DNA from: an uncultured Ilumatobacter sp.
GTDB taxonomy: Bacteria; Actinomycetota; Acidimicrobiia; Acidimicrobiales; Ilumatobacteraceae
NCBI GenBank assembly: GCA_938049325.1
Contig: CALICC010000294.1
Coordinates: forward strand, 1 to 19,147
Length of the DNA: 19,147 nt
Reading direction: 5' to 3'
Under the pieces are notes generated by a model, which did not search any database, had not been told where the DNA came from, and saw only the letters and a program-made list of their open reading frames with translations. The position numbers were made by a program, and so were the translations under genes. Shown in pieces: positions 1-6,739 of the stretch; position 1 is the stretch's first letter; each line of letters starts with the position of its first letter.

Positions 1-135
1 ACCGGTCCACTGGCCACCGGTCCACTGGCCACCGGTCCACTGACCTCCGGTCCACTGACCGCCAGTCCACTGGCCACCGGTCCACTGGCCGCCAGTCCAC
101 TGTCCACCGGTCCACTGACCGCCAGTCCATTGACC
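1..135 (-). repeat. 15-bp tandem repeat, nine copies, encoding GQWTG
   Basis: Nine head-to-tail 15-bp units lie inside the protease gene and continue past the window edge. Read on the minus strand each unit encodes Gly-Gln-Trp-Thr-Gly. The units differ almost only at third codon positions (GGT/GGC/GGA, CAG/CAA, ACC/ACT), so the peptide is conserved while the DNA drifts. This is a coding repeat and not an intergenic array. Tails with regularly spaced Trp are known on some actinobacterial subtilases; their role is not established. Confidence 0.97.
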
Positions 136-1527
136 GTTGAAAATGCTGACGAACCCGTTCGCCGGCGCCGGCCCGGCGATCGCAACCGAGCTGGCTGCGG
201 GCCAATCATTCGGAGCGAAGATCTCGCTCGAGGCCGCAGCCCGGTCGACGCGGATGAGTCCGTTGCCCTGCAGCGTGGCGCTCACACCATCGAGCGGCAC
301 CGCCGAGGCGTTCAATGCGCTCTTGACCTGATCCGGGGTCCAGTCGGGATTCGCATCGATGATCAGTGCTGCTGCGCCCGAGACGACTGCTGCGCCCTGG
401 GAGGTGCCACTGCCGAGGAACGTCTCATCGTCGACGAACCCTTCGGAGTGGTTGATGTCGGCGTCGCTGCCGGGTGCACGGAGGCTGAGGATGTGTGCGC
501 CTGGTGCGGTGACGTCGGGGTTGCGGACGCCGTCGCCGCTGCTGGACCATTCGGCGATCTCGAAGCCGCCGTCGAGCGCCCGAGCACCGGCCACTGCGAT
601 GAAGTGCGGGTCGATTGCGGGGGAGTCGAGACCCGCTGCGTCAGGTCCGTCGTTTCCGGCCGGTGTGACCACGACGATGCCCGCATCCCAGGCACGTTCG
701 AGAGCGGCGGCCAACGCGTCGCCCTGGTAGCCCGAGGTCGAGCCGCTGTTGTACGAGAGATTGAGGACGCGAATGTTGAGCTCGTCTGCGTGCTCGACGA
801 CCCAGTCGACGCCGGAGATGACGACGTTCGGGTCGGTGGTGCCATCGCGGCCTGAAACCTTCACCGACACGAGGCCGGCATCGGGAGCAACACCTTTGAA
901 TTCCTGCGGAGTGTCGACGGCATCAGACGCTGGGATGCCGCTTTCGTTGCCGGCGATGATGCCGGACATGTGGGTGCCGTGTCCGTTGGTGTCTGCGAAC
1001 CGAGTGGACGGATCGTTGGCCTCAGCGGTGAGGTCGACCATGGCGACGACCTTCCCGTTGCCGTCGAGGCTGTCGACATTGGCGATGCCGGTGTCGATGA
1101 CGGCCACGTTGACGCCGGCGCCGGTGAATCCGGCGTTCCACATCTGACGCGCGCCGATCTGGTCGACGAGGTGGTACGTGGCGCCGAGCGGTAGGTCCGC
1201 GGCGGCGACGAACGGTTCGACTTGGAACGCCTCGTCAACCGATGCCTGATCGGTGCCGTCGATCGCGAATGCGAGCGCACCCAAGGCGGCAAGCGCGAGG
1301 CCGGCCCCGAGGTGACGCCACCGCTTGGATGACGAGGGTGCGGTCGTCGTCGGGACGCGCGGCGACAACGTCGGCGCTCGTTCGGCGAGCTGCGTAGCGG
1401 CGCGCAACCATTCTCGACCGGTGTCGGTCGAACGTCGCGGCGTCCACTCCCTTCCGCCTTCGTTTCGCTTCTCTCTCGAGGGAGCGATGTCCCATTCCCG
1501 TCCGGGAATAGCAGTTAGTGCGTCCAT
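1..1527 (-). CDS. Subtilisin-like (S8) serine protease, membrane-anchored, with GQWTG repeat tail; 3' end outside window
   Basis: This is an extracytoplasmic serine endopeptidase of the subtilisin family. The catalytic triad is visible as D145 (AVIDTG), H183 (NGHGTHM) and S376 (GSGTSQG), with oxyanion N292 (PAGNDGP). The serine motif reads GTSQGAAV instead of the common GTSMAAP, a variant I associate with actinobacterial subtilases. Residues 1-72 are hydrophilic and contain GREW three times (9-12, 25-28, 37-40). Residues 73-89 form one hydrophobic helix, so the protein is probably N-in with the protease outside. After the catalytic domain, nine tandem GQWTG units run to the left edge with no stop, so the C-terminus is missing. 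The start is the ATG at 1527, with GGAG six bases upstream. There is no in-frame ATG or GTG between it and the membrane segment. Family is certain; substrate is unknown. Confidence 0.93.
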   Translation of the reverse strand, partial: MDALTAIPGREWDIAPSREKRNEGGREWTPRRSTDTGREWLRAATQLAERAPTLSPRVPTTTAPSSSKRWRHLGAGLALAALGALAFAIDGTDQASVDEAFQVEPFVAAADLPLGATYHLVDQIGARQMWNAGFTGAGVNVAVIDTGIANVDSLDGNGKVVAMVDLTAEANDPSTRFADTNGHGTHMSGIIAGNESGIPASDAVDTPQEFKGVAPDAGLVSVKVSGRDGTTDPNVVISGVDWVVEHADELNIRVLNLSYNSGSTSGYQGDALAAALERAWDAGIVVVTPAGNDGPDAAGLDSPAIDPHFIAVAGARALDGGFEIAEWSSSGDGVRNPDVTAPGAHILSLRAPGSDADINHSEGFVDDETFLGSGTSQGAAVVSGAAALIIDANPDWTPDQVKSALNASAVPLDGVSATLQGNGLIRVDRAAASSEIFAPNDWPAASSVAIAGPAPANGFVSIFNGQWTGGQWTGGQWTGGQWTGGQWTGGQWTGGQWTGGQWTGGQWTG

Positions 1528-1914
1528 GGCGATCTCCGTTCGCGTGGCCCGCACAAACGAGGATTTTCCGATGAGAAATTCCCGCTCCCCAATGGATGCC
1601 AGCCGCCCGAAACCGCAGAGTTTCGAGAGGCCAGTACTCAACACCCTACGACCGTCTGTCAAGCGGTTGGACATTGGAGCACGCTGGGTGATCCCGCTTC
1701 TCCTGAAGTGGCGAAAGTCCACGAAATGCCACTGTGAGCGACGGAAAATTGTGGGTTTCGTCTGCACGTCTGTGAGCGTCGGCGCGCTCCGAGCGTCGGC
1801 GCGAACGGCCGCTGTGACAGGATTCGACCATGATGCCTTGCTCCTCCAGCCGACCGCCACTCCCGACCGCGAGTTTCTTCAATCGCGATGAAATCAACGG
1901 CGAGGTCTGCTGAC
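1528..1914. other. Intergenic region between divergent protease and LLM oxidoreductase genes
   Basis: No gene is supported in this 387-base gap. It must contain promoters for both divergent genes, but I find no convincing -35/-10 pair. Its one clear structure is a 13-bp direct repeat, GAGCGTCGGCGCG, at 1774-1786 and 1791-1803, separated by four bases. An in-frame ATG at 1888 would add nine residues to the downstream gene but has no ribosome-binding sequence. Confidence 0.6.
1774..1803. repeat. 13-bp direct repeat with 17-bp period
   Basis: GAGCGTCGGCGCG occurs twice, start to start 17 bases apart, about 112-141 bases upstream of the LLM oxidoreductase start. It may be a regulator site or simply a local duplication. 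There is no further support. Confidence 0.5.
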
Positions 1915-2853
1915 ATGTCGCACCCACGTCCATTCAGATTTGGTGTCATGGCCGCGACCGCTCCGTCCGGTGCCGAGTGGGTCGACACTGCGCGGAAGGC
2001 GGAGTCGCTCGGCTACTCGGCGCTCCTGATGCCAGACCACTTCGGGAATCAACTCGCACCGATCGCTGCGCTGTCGACAGCAGCGGCGGTCACCGAGTCG
2101 TTGCGCGTGGGCACACTCGTCTTCGCGAACGACTTCCGACATCCTTCGGTCCTCGCCAAAGAGGCCGCAACCCTCGATCTGCTCAGCGACGGGCGGCTCG
2201 AGGTCGGTGTCGGCGCAGGCTGGATGACCGACGACTATTCGTCGACCGGCATCGCCCACGACCGCGCCGGCATACGCATCGACCGGATGATCGAGTCGAT
2301 CGAGGTGCTCCGCGGGCTGTGGGGTGATGGCGAGTTCTCCTTCGATGGCGACCACTACACGATCACGAACATGGACGGTCTGCCGAAACCGGTGCAGGAC
2401 GGTGGTCCTCCGCTCGTCGTGGGAGGCGGAGGCAAGCGAGTGCTGTCGACAGCAGCGCGACTTGCCGACATCGTCGGCGTCAACCCGAACGTCGGCGAAG
2501 GTGTCGTGGGACCGGAAGCGATTGCCTCGATGTCGGCGGACGCAACCGAGGAAAAGCTCGGATGGGTGCGCGACGCTGCCGGCGACCGATTCGCCGACAT
2601 CGAGATCAGCATCTTGAAGTTCGTCACGATCGTGACCGATGCTCGAGAAGCGGTTGCCGAGAAGGTGGGCGGCGGCATGGGAATGGACGCCGAGACGATC
2701 CTCGCGAGTCCGCACACCATGGTCGGGTCGGCCGAGCAGATCGCCGAGGAGCTCGTCGAGCAGCGCGAGCGTTGGCAGGGTTCGTACGTGACGGTGCAGT
2801 CCGACGCACTCGAGTCGTTTGCCCCCGTCGTCGCGGCGCTCGCCGGCACCTGA
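1915..2853 (+). CDS. LLM-class F420-dependent oxidoreductase (MSMEG_2516-like)
   Basis: This is a 312-residue luciferase-like TIM-barrel oxidoreductase, expected to use reduced coenzyme F420 for hydride transfer; the substrate is unknown. Recognisable segments in order are FRFGVMAATAPSGAEW at the N-terminus, LMPDHFGNQLAPIAAL, LRVGTLVFANDFRHPSVLAK, LEVGVGAGWM, FPKPVQ-type LPKPVQDGGPPL, and VGGGGKRVL followed by ADIVGVNP. These match the family described as probable F420-dependent oxidoreductase, MSMEG_2516 type. I chose the ATG at 1915 because GCGAGG lies nine bases upstream; an in-frame ATG at 1888 lacks such a site. The gene is transcribed alone, divergent from the protease. A second F420-type protein lies at 12883-13323. 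Residues alone cannot prove F420 over FMN. Confidence 0.9.
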   Translation: MSHPRPFRFGVMAATAPSGAEWVDTARKAESLGYSALLMPDHFGNQLAPIAALSTAAAVTESLRVGTLVFANDFRHPSVLAKEAATLDLLSDGRLEVGVGAGWMTDDYSSTGIAHDRAGIRIDRMIESIEVLRGLWGDGEFSFDGDHYTITNMDGLPKPVQDGGPPLVVGGGGKRVLSTAARLADIVGVNPNVGEGVVGPEAIASMSADATEEKLGWVRDAAGDRFADIEISILKFVTIVTDAREAVAEKVGGGMGMDAETILASPHTMVGSAEQIAEELVEQRERWQGSYVTVQSDALESFAPVVAALAGT

Positions 2854-2923
2854 CCCGTCGCAGGCGCTCGCGCTCGACGAGAGTGGGACCTGTGCGGTGC
2901 CGCGCGCTGACCAAACATTACGG

Positions 2924-2952
2924 TTACGTTACGTTGTTGCGATTACGTTACG
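2924..2952 (+). promoter_or_regulatory. Repeated TTACGTTACG motif upstream of mscS-like gene
   Basis: TTACGTTACG occurs at 2924-2933 and again at 2943-2952, two direct copies 19 bases apart. An extra TTACG at 2918-2922 makes five TTACG units in 35 bases. The cluster ends 15 bases before the ATG of the channel gene. Its AT-rich composition contrasts with its surroundings, and it may be a regulator site or part of the promoter. Confidence 0.5.
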
Positions 2953-2967
2953 AACGGCGGTTGGTCA

Positions 2968-3813
2968 ATGTGGACAGCAGAACTCAATGCGCGAATGCCC
3001 GACAGGGTCGTGGACGTCGCCGGGTCGGTTGGTGAAGTCGTTGGCCGCGCGGTCGTCTGTCTGTGTGTCGTGCTCATTGCGGTGCGCATTGTTCGCCGGG
3101 TCATCCGGACGATCGACGATGTGCGCCGCAGAGAGCAGCTGCTGTTCTTCCTGCCGAAACTGGTGTGGGTCGTCGGCGCCGTTTGTGCGCTCGCGGCCGC
3201 CGGCGTCGACGTGTCGGGGATGGCCGCAGTGATGGCAACCGTCGGGTTCACCGGTGCGGTCGTGTTCACGTCGGTCGGTCAGAACCTGGTTGCCGGAACG
3301 ATGATCCGGATGGACGACGTGTACCGCGAGGGTGAGGCTGTGACGATCGGCGACCTGCACGGCACGGTGGTGTATCGCACGATGCTGCGCACGGAGCTGC
3401 AGCTGCCCGATGGGTCGACCGCGTGGGTTCCCAACTCGTCGTTCCAAGACGGGCAGGTACTCAACCACAGCCGAATGGGCGGGTGGCGAATCTGCGTCGA
3501 GGTTCCGCTCGACTGTGTCACCGATCGAGCGGTCGCTCACGACGTGATGAGTGCTGTGATGGCCGACCTCACGTGGAATTGTCGCGGGAAGCGGGCCTTC
3601 GTCGCGTTCGATCACGTCGGGAGCGAAGCCATGTTCTTCAAGGCCTACGCCTGGATTCATGATCGGACCGAGGAGCCGTGGTACCGCGGGCTGTTGCTGA
3701 GCGAGATCGTCGACGCGCTCGAAGAAGCAGGGGTGTCGGTGGGGCAGACGACGAACCTGTCGCTCGGCCAGTCGCGACGACTCGCTGACACTGCATCGCC
3801 ACCTCCCGACTGA
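2968..3813 (+). CDS. MscS-family small-conductance mechanosensitive channel
   Basis: This 281-residue inner-membrane protein should open under membrane tension and release solutes during osmotic downshock. Two hydrophobic helices (about 23-42 and 60-80) precede the pore helix at 84-112. That helix is followed by the MscS signature region GFTGAVVFTSVGQNLVAG, the beta-domain motif VYREGEAVTIGDLHGTV, and WVPNSSF, equivalent to the IPN(S/G) motif. The C-terminal alpha/beta domain continues to about residue 265. The protein is short, with a minimal membrane part. The ribosome-binding sequence is weak (GGCGG about eight bases before ATG). A TTACGTTACG repeat cluster lies immediately upstream. It stands 63 bases before the next gene's ATG and may or may not be cotranscribed with it. 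Confidence 0.9.
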   Translation: MWTAELNARMPDRVVDVAGSVGEVVGRAVVCLCVVLIAVRIVRRVIRTIDDVRRREQLLFFLPKLVWVVGAVCALAAAGVDVSGMAAVMATVGFTGAVVFTSVGQNLVAGTMIRMDDVYREGEAVTIGDLHGTVVYRTMLRTELQLPDGSTAWVPNSSFQDGQVLNHSRMGGWRICVEVPLDCVTDRAVAHDVMSAVMADLTWNCRGKRAFVAFDHVGSEAMFFKAYAWIHDRTEEPWYRGLLLSEIVDALEEAGVSVGQTTNLSLGQSRRLADTASPPPD

Positions 3814-3864
3814 TCCGCGCGTTGCGGAAACGTGACGATTGGCACGCCAGTACGCGTGGTGAGT

Positions 3865-3870
3865 TATCGT
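3865..3870 (+). promoter_or_regulatory. -10 element TATCGT, probable leaderless promoter
   Basis: TATCGT fits the actinobacterial TANNNT -10 and is followed by exactly six bases before the ATG at 3877. Transcription would then begin at or next to the start codon. No good -35 is visible; TTGGCA at 3839 is too far away with a 20-base spacer. Confidence 0.5.
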
Positions 3871-3876
3871 CCGGAA

Positions 3877-5355
3877 ATGGGACACAACCTCGGGGAGAGC
3901 GCTGTGACGCTGGCCCGAGACGCGCCCGTGGACGCGGCCCGATCGCTCGACGATGTTGACGATGCGCTGTCGCCGAGTATCGCCTTGCTGGTCGTTGCCG
4001 TCGCCGGGGCGGTGGTGGCACAGGGCGCCTTCGAAGGCCCCAGTCGATGGTTCGTCGGTGGTGTCGTCGCGCTGGTGCTGCTGACGGCCGGGCGACGCGT
4101 GCGTACTGCAACCACATCCGGCGGAGCACTGGCGCTGAGTGCCGGTGGACTCGCAATGTGGGTGCTCGTGCGCGCTGTCATGACCGACAACCTCGCCTCG
4201 GGTGGCTGGCAAGTCGCGCTCATTGCTGGTGTCGCTGTCGTGGTCGCCGCCTGTCGGCGTGCGACCACGGTGGAACTCGACACGCTCACGCTCGCGGTGG
4301 TCGCGATCGGGCTCTTCGTCGCGATGACCGGTTGGGTTGGCGCGGCGTTTCGTGTCGAGCCCTGGGTCAACCCGGGCCCGACGAGCTGGCGCGCGTCGTC
4401 GACGATCACGTACCCCAACGCCGCGGCGGCCCTCATCGTCGTGGCGTTGCTGATCGCGCTTGCTCGGGGCCGCGGGGCATCTCTGTCTCGTCTTGATGCC
4501 GCAGGATGTGCGGTGCTGTTCGCAGGTCTCGCGGCAACCCAGAGCCGCGGCGGCGCCGTCGCGTTGCTCGTCGGGCTGGTCGTCCTCGGTCTCGTCGCCG
4601 GTCTCGCTCCGGTCGCCAGAGCGACGTTGGCGCCGCTGGTCGGTGGTGCGGCGGCATTCGGCATCTCGATCTCGGCATTCGACGCGAACGGTCCGGCGCG
4701 ACCGTTGCTCATGTTCGTCGGTCTCGGCGTCGGCGTGAGTCTCGCAGTGGGAATTGCGTCGCTGCCGCGCCGTGTGGCGGCGTTGCTGTGGCTGCCGGTC
4801 GCCGCAGCTCCCGTGGTGTTGTGGACGGTGCGTGGCCGCTTGGCTGACGCCGCATCCGATCGGTTCAGTACAGCGTCCGGTGACCGTGGCGGTACGACGC
4901 GGGCGGCTCTGGAGTTGTTCCAAGACCACCCGATCGGTGGCCTCGGACCGGGCAATCTCAACTTGGTGTGGAAATCAGGTGACCGCCTCGTCACCACGGG
5001 CCTCGTGCACAACGAGTACCTCCAGGTTCTCGCCGAACTGGGCGCGGTCGGCGCACTGTTGCTCGCGGGCTGCTTCGTCATCGCGATCCGAATGGTCGTG
5101 TCGAGCCGACTGCCGTCGCCGAGCGCGTCGTGGTGCGGTGGCGCCGCTGCGCTGGCGGCACTCGCCGCGCACTCGGCCCTCGACTTTCTCTGGCACATTC
5201 CCGTCGTCCCGCTCGTCGCCGCCGTTGTCTTCGGCGTCGTTGCGTCGGGGCGACGAGTCGACGTGACCACACGTGACGCGACTGAACAGATTCGAGCAAC
5301 AACCACAATCGATGCGCATCCCGCGGTCGACCAACTGAAGGGGAACATGCTGTGA
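3877..5355 (+). CDS. O-antigen ligase / Wzy-type polytopic membrane protein
   Basis: This is a polytopic membrane protein of about 492 residues in the O-antigen ligase superfamily (Wzy_C type). Members move lipid-linked glycans onto lipid A, other sugars or protein. It has roughly ten or more hydrophobic segments, and the large loop before HNEYLQVLAELG holds the conserved QDHPIGGLGPGN region. TQSRGG, with its conserved Arg, and the loop His in VHNEYLQ are the expected functional residues (about R224 and H378). I chose the ATG at 3877 because a -10 sits six bases upstream. GTG codons at 3832 and at 3904 (after GGGGAG) are alternatives. Its stop overlaps the next gene's GTG start as GTGA, so the two are translationally coupled. 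The acceptor is unknown; no other glycan genes are visible nearby. Confidence 0.82.
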   Translation: MGHNLGESAVTLARDAPVDAARSLDDVDDALSPSIALLVVAVAGAVVAQGAFEGPSRWFVGGVVALVLLTAGRRVRTATTSGGALALSAGGLAMWVLVRAVMTDNLASGGWQVALIAGVAVVVAACRRATTVELDTLTLAVVAIGLFVAMTGWVGAAFRVEPWVNPGPTSWRASSTITYPNAAAALIVVALLIALARGRGASLSRLDAAGCAVLFAGLAATQSRGGAVALLVGLVVLGLVAGLAPVARATLAPLVGGAAAFGISISAFDANGPARPLLMFVGLGVGVSLAVGIASLPRRVAALLWLPVAAAPVVLWTVRGRLADAASDRFSTASGDRGGTTRAALELFQDHPIGGLGPGNLNLVWKSGDRLVTTGLVHNEYLQVLAELGAVGALLLAGCFVIAIRMVVSSRLPSPSASWCGGAAALAALAAHSALDFLWHIPVVPLVAAVVFGVVASGRRVDVTTRDATEQIRATTTIDAHPAVDQLKGNML

Positions 5356-6218
5356 ACAAGGCACGCAAGATGTTGACCGCGGCACTGGCCGCCGGGGCGC
5401 TCGCCGCCTCCACCATTCCAATTCACGACGCTGTCGCGGGTTCATCGCCACCGAGTGATGTGTTCGAATACACCACCGCGAAGAACGTGCGACGCATCGC
5501 GGGTGGGGTCGGCGCACGCGTCGTCTTCCGTGTGACCTGCGCACCCGGCAACATCATCTTGGAACAGAGCCTTGAGATCCGCCAGGCATACCCGGACGGT
5601 CGCATCGCTCGGGGTTTCGGGTTCATCTTCCCAGTTGCGACCGACTGCAACGGTGAAGAACAGCGAGTGCCGGCCACCGTGTTTGCCGACAACCTCGCGT
5701 TCCTCGAAGGACCGGCGTTGGTGACGAGCAGGATGTTCGTGTGCAACGACAACTTCTTCGAGTGCCAGAACTACACCGACGCAACGGAGGTCGAGATCAG
5801 TGATCCGCCGCCGCCTCGTTCGGTGATCCATCCGATCGGGGCGCTCGTTGTCGAAGGGGACGAAGGCTCGACGACCGCCGACGTGGTCGTGCGTCTGAAT
5901 CGGCCATCGGCCGAGCCGGTGACCATCGACTGGGAGACCGTCGCTGGCCCGCCGGATTCGGGGGTGGCCGAGCCGGGAGTCGATTTCGAGTCGGGGTCCG
6001 GAACACTCACCTTCGCCCCCGGCGAGACCGAGCAGACCATTCCGCTCGAAGTGTTCGGTGACACTGAGGTCGAAGCGCCGCTGCTCTATGGCGAGTGGGG
6101 CTTGATCGCCTTCTCGAACCCGTCGGCGAACGCAGTGCTCGATACCACCTCGTTCTTCGGTTTCGGTGCCGTGATCATCCTCGACGACGACGTTGATGAT
6201 GTCATCATCGTCGGCTGA
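5352..6218 (+). CDS. Secreted Calx-beta domain protein
   Basis: This 288-residue exported protein has a signal peptide (KARK, a hydrophobic run, and probable cleavage after AVAG, residue 30). An N-terminal domain of unknown type (about 31-150) contains four cysteines (63, 99, 131, 138), enough for two disulfides. A short DPPPPRS linker leads to a C-terminal Calx-beta domain (161-280). That domain shows the typical tract GVDFESGSGTLTFAPGETE and ends in the acidic LDDDVDD, where Calx-beta domains often bind calcium. The Calx module is about 73% identical by eye, without gaps over 120 residues, to the end of the hydrolase at 6740-9463. The start is GTG at 5352, overlapping the upstream stop, with AAGGGGA upstream. 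No function is recognised for the N-terminal domain. Confidence 0.85.
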   Translation: MNKARKMLTAALAAGALAASTIPIHDAVAGSSPPSDVFEYTTAKNVRRIAGGVGARVVFRVTCAPGNIILEQSLEIRQAYPDGRIARGFGFIFPVATDCNGEEQRVPATVFADNLAFLEGPALVTSRMFVCNDNFFECQNYTDATEVEISDPPPPRSVIHPIGALVVEGDEGSTTADVVVRLNRPSAEPVTIDWETVAGPPDSGVAEPGVDFESGSGTLTFAPGETEQTIPLEVFGDTEVEAPLLYGEWGLIAFSNPSANAVLDTTSFFGFGAVIILDDDVDDVIIVG

Positions 6219-6221
6219 TCG

Positions 6222-6668
6222 ATGACTGGCGAAACGCTCTCAGAACGCAATAAGGCGACCGTCCAGACCATGTGGACGGCTCTGAGCGAATTCGACTTCG
6301 ACACGCTGAAGAGCTGCCTGCATCCGGACGTGCACTACGAAGACGTGCCCGCCCCGGATGCAGGTGCCGTGGGTCCCGACAACGTGGTCGCTCGACTCTC
6401 GGTTGCGTGGGATCACATCACCGAACAGGTGCAGACCACGCATCGCATCGCAGCCGACGGCAACGTCGTGTTTCTCGATCACACCGAGAAGTGGATCTTC
6501 ACGACCGGTGAGTCCGTGGAGCACCGCTTTGCGACCATGCATGAACTGCAAGACGGCAAGATCATCAAGTGGAGTGACTTCTGGGACTTCAACAAGTTCG
6601 TCTCGCAGTTTCCCGACTGGTTCATCGAGGTGATGGCGAAGCACGCCGGCGCTGACTTCAGCGAGTAA
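6222..6668 (+). CDS. SnoaL-like / limonene-1,2-epoxide hydrolase-like protein
   Basis: This 148-residue cytoplasmic protein has the NTF2-like cone fold of the SnoaL and limonene-epoxide hydrolase group. Evidence is the opening NKATVQTMWTALSEFDFDTL, the LHPDVHYEDVP strand, and the closing HRFATMHELQDGKIIKWSDFWDF. In limonene-epoxide hydrolase the last motif reads like WRDYFD and supplies a catalytic Asp. Here the Asp remains (WSDFWD) but the Arg before it is Ser. An Arg in EHRFA could serve the other triad position. A hydratase or epoxide hydrolase activity is possible but not proved. It begins three bases after the Calx-beta gene stop, with no strong ribosome-binding site, so it probably depends on upstream translation. 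Confidence 0.75.
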   Translation: MTGETLSERNKATVQTMWTALSEFDFDTLKSCLHPDVHYEDVPAPDAGAVGPDNVVARLSVAWDHITEQVQTTHRIAADGNVVFLDHTEKWIFTTGESVEHRFATMHELQDGKIIKWSDFWDFNKFVSQFPDWFIEVMAKHAGADFSE

Positions 6669-6707
6669 ACGCGCGCGACAGAAGAGGTCGCGTCGAGCAG
6701 GATTCGC

Positions 6708-6731
6708 TAAAACGAGCGCGCGCTCGTTTTA
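6708..6731. promoter_or_regulatory. Perfect 24-bp palindrome, probable TetR-family operator
   Basis: TAAAACGAGCGC is followed directly by its exact reverse complement, giving an uninterrupted 24-bp palindrome. It ends nine bases before the hydrolase ATG and overlaps the likely -10 (TTTAAT, 6728-6733), so a bound repressor would block initiation. A 14-bp sequence matching its core at 12 positions lies at 10081-10094, upstream of the TetR gene facing the hydrolase. The palindrome itself is certain; the regulator assignment is inferred. Confidence 0.82.
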
Positions 6732-6733
6732 AT
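6728..6733 (+). promoter_or_regulatory. -10 element TTTAAT, probable leaderless promoter
   Basis: TTTAAT lies six bases before the ATG at 6740, the same geometry as other starts in this window. It overlaps the right end of the 24-bp palindrome. No ribosome-binding sequence precedes the ATG. Confidence 0.45.
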
Positions 6734-6739
6734 GGCGTC

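Noticed and set aside
1..135. Short regular repeats could be a CRISPR-like or intergenic satellite array
   Set aside because: The 15-bp units have no spacers and are in frame with the protease, encoding GQWTG without a stop.
3832..3876. Upstream GTG start for the ligase-like gene
   Set aside because: It has no ribosome-binding site, and the extra residues contain the region of the likely -10 for the ATG at 3877.
2965..4929. Very long open frame on the minus strand (654 codons)
   Set aside because: It lies opposite the MscS-like and ligase-like genes, is Arg/His/Asp-rich with no domain, and comes from the GC-biased third positions of the real genes.
3864..5426. Long open minus-strand frame (520 codons) opposite the ligase-like gene
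   Set aside because: Its Ala/Thr/Arg/Ser-rich composition without membrane or domain pattern marks a shadow frame.
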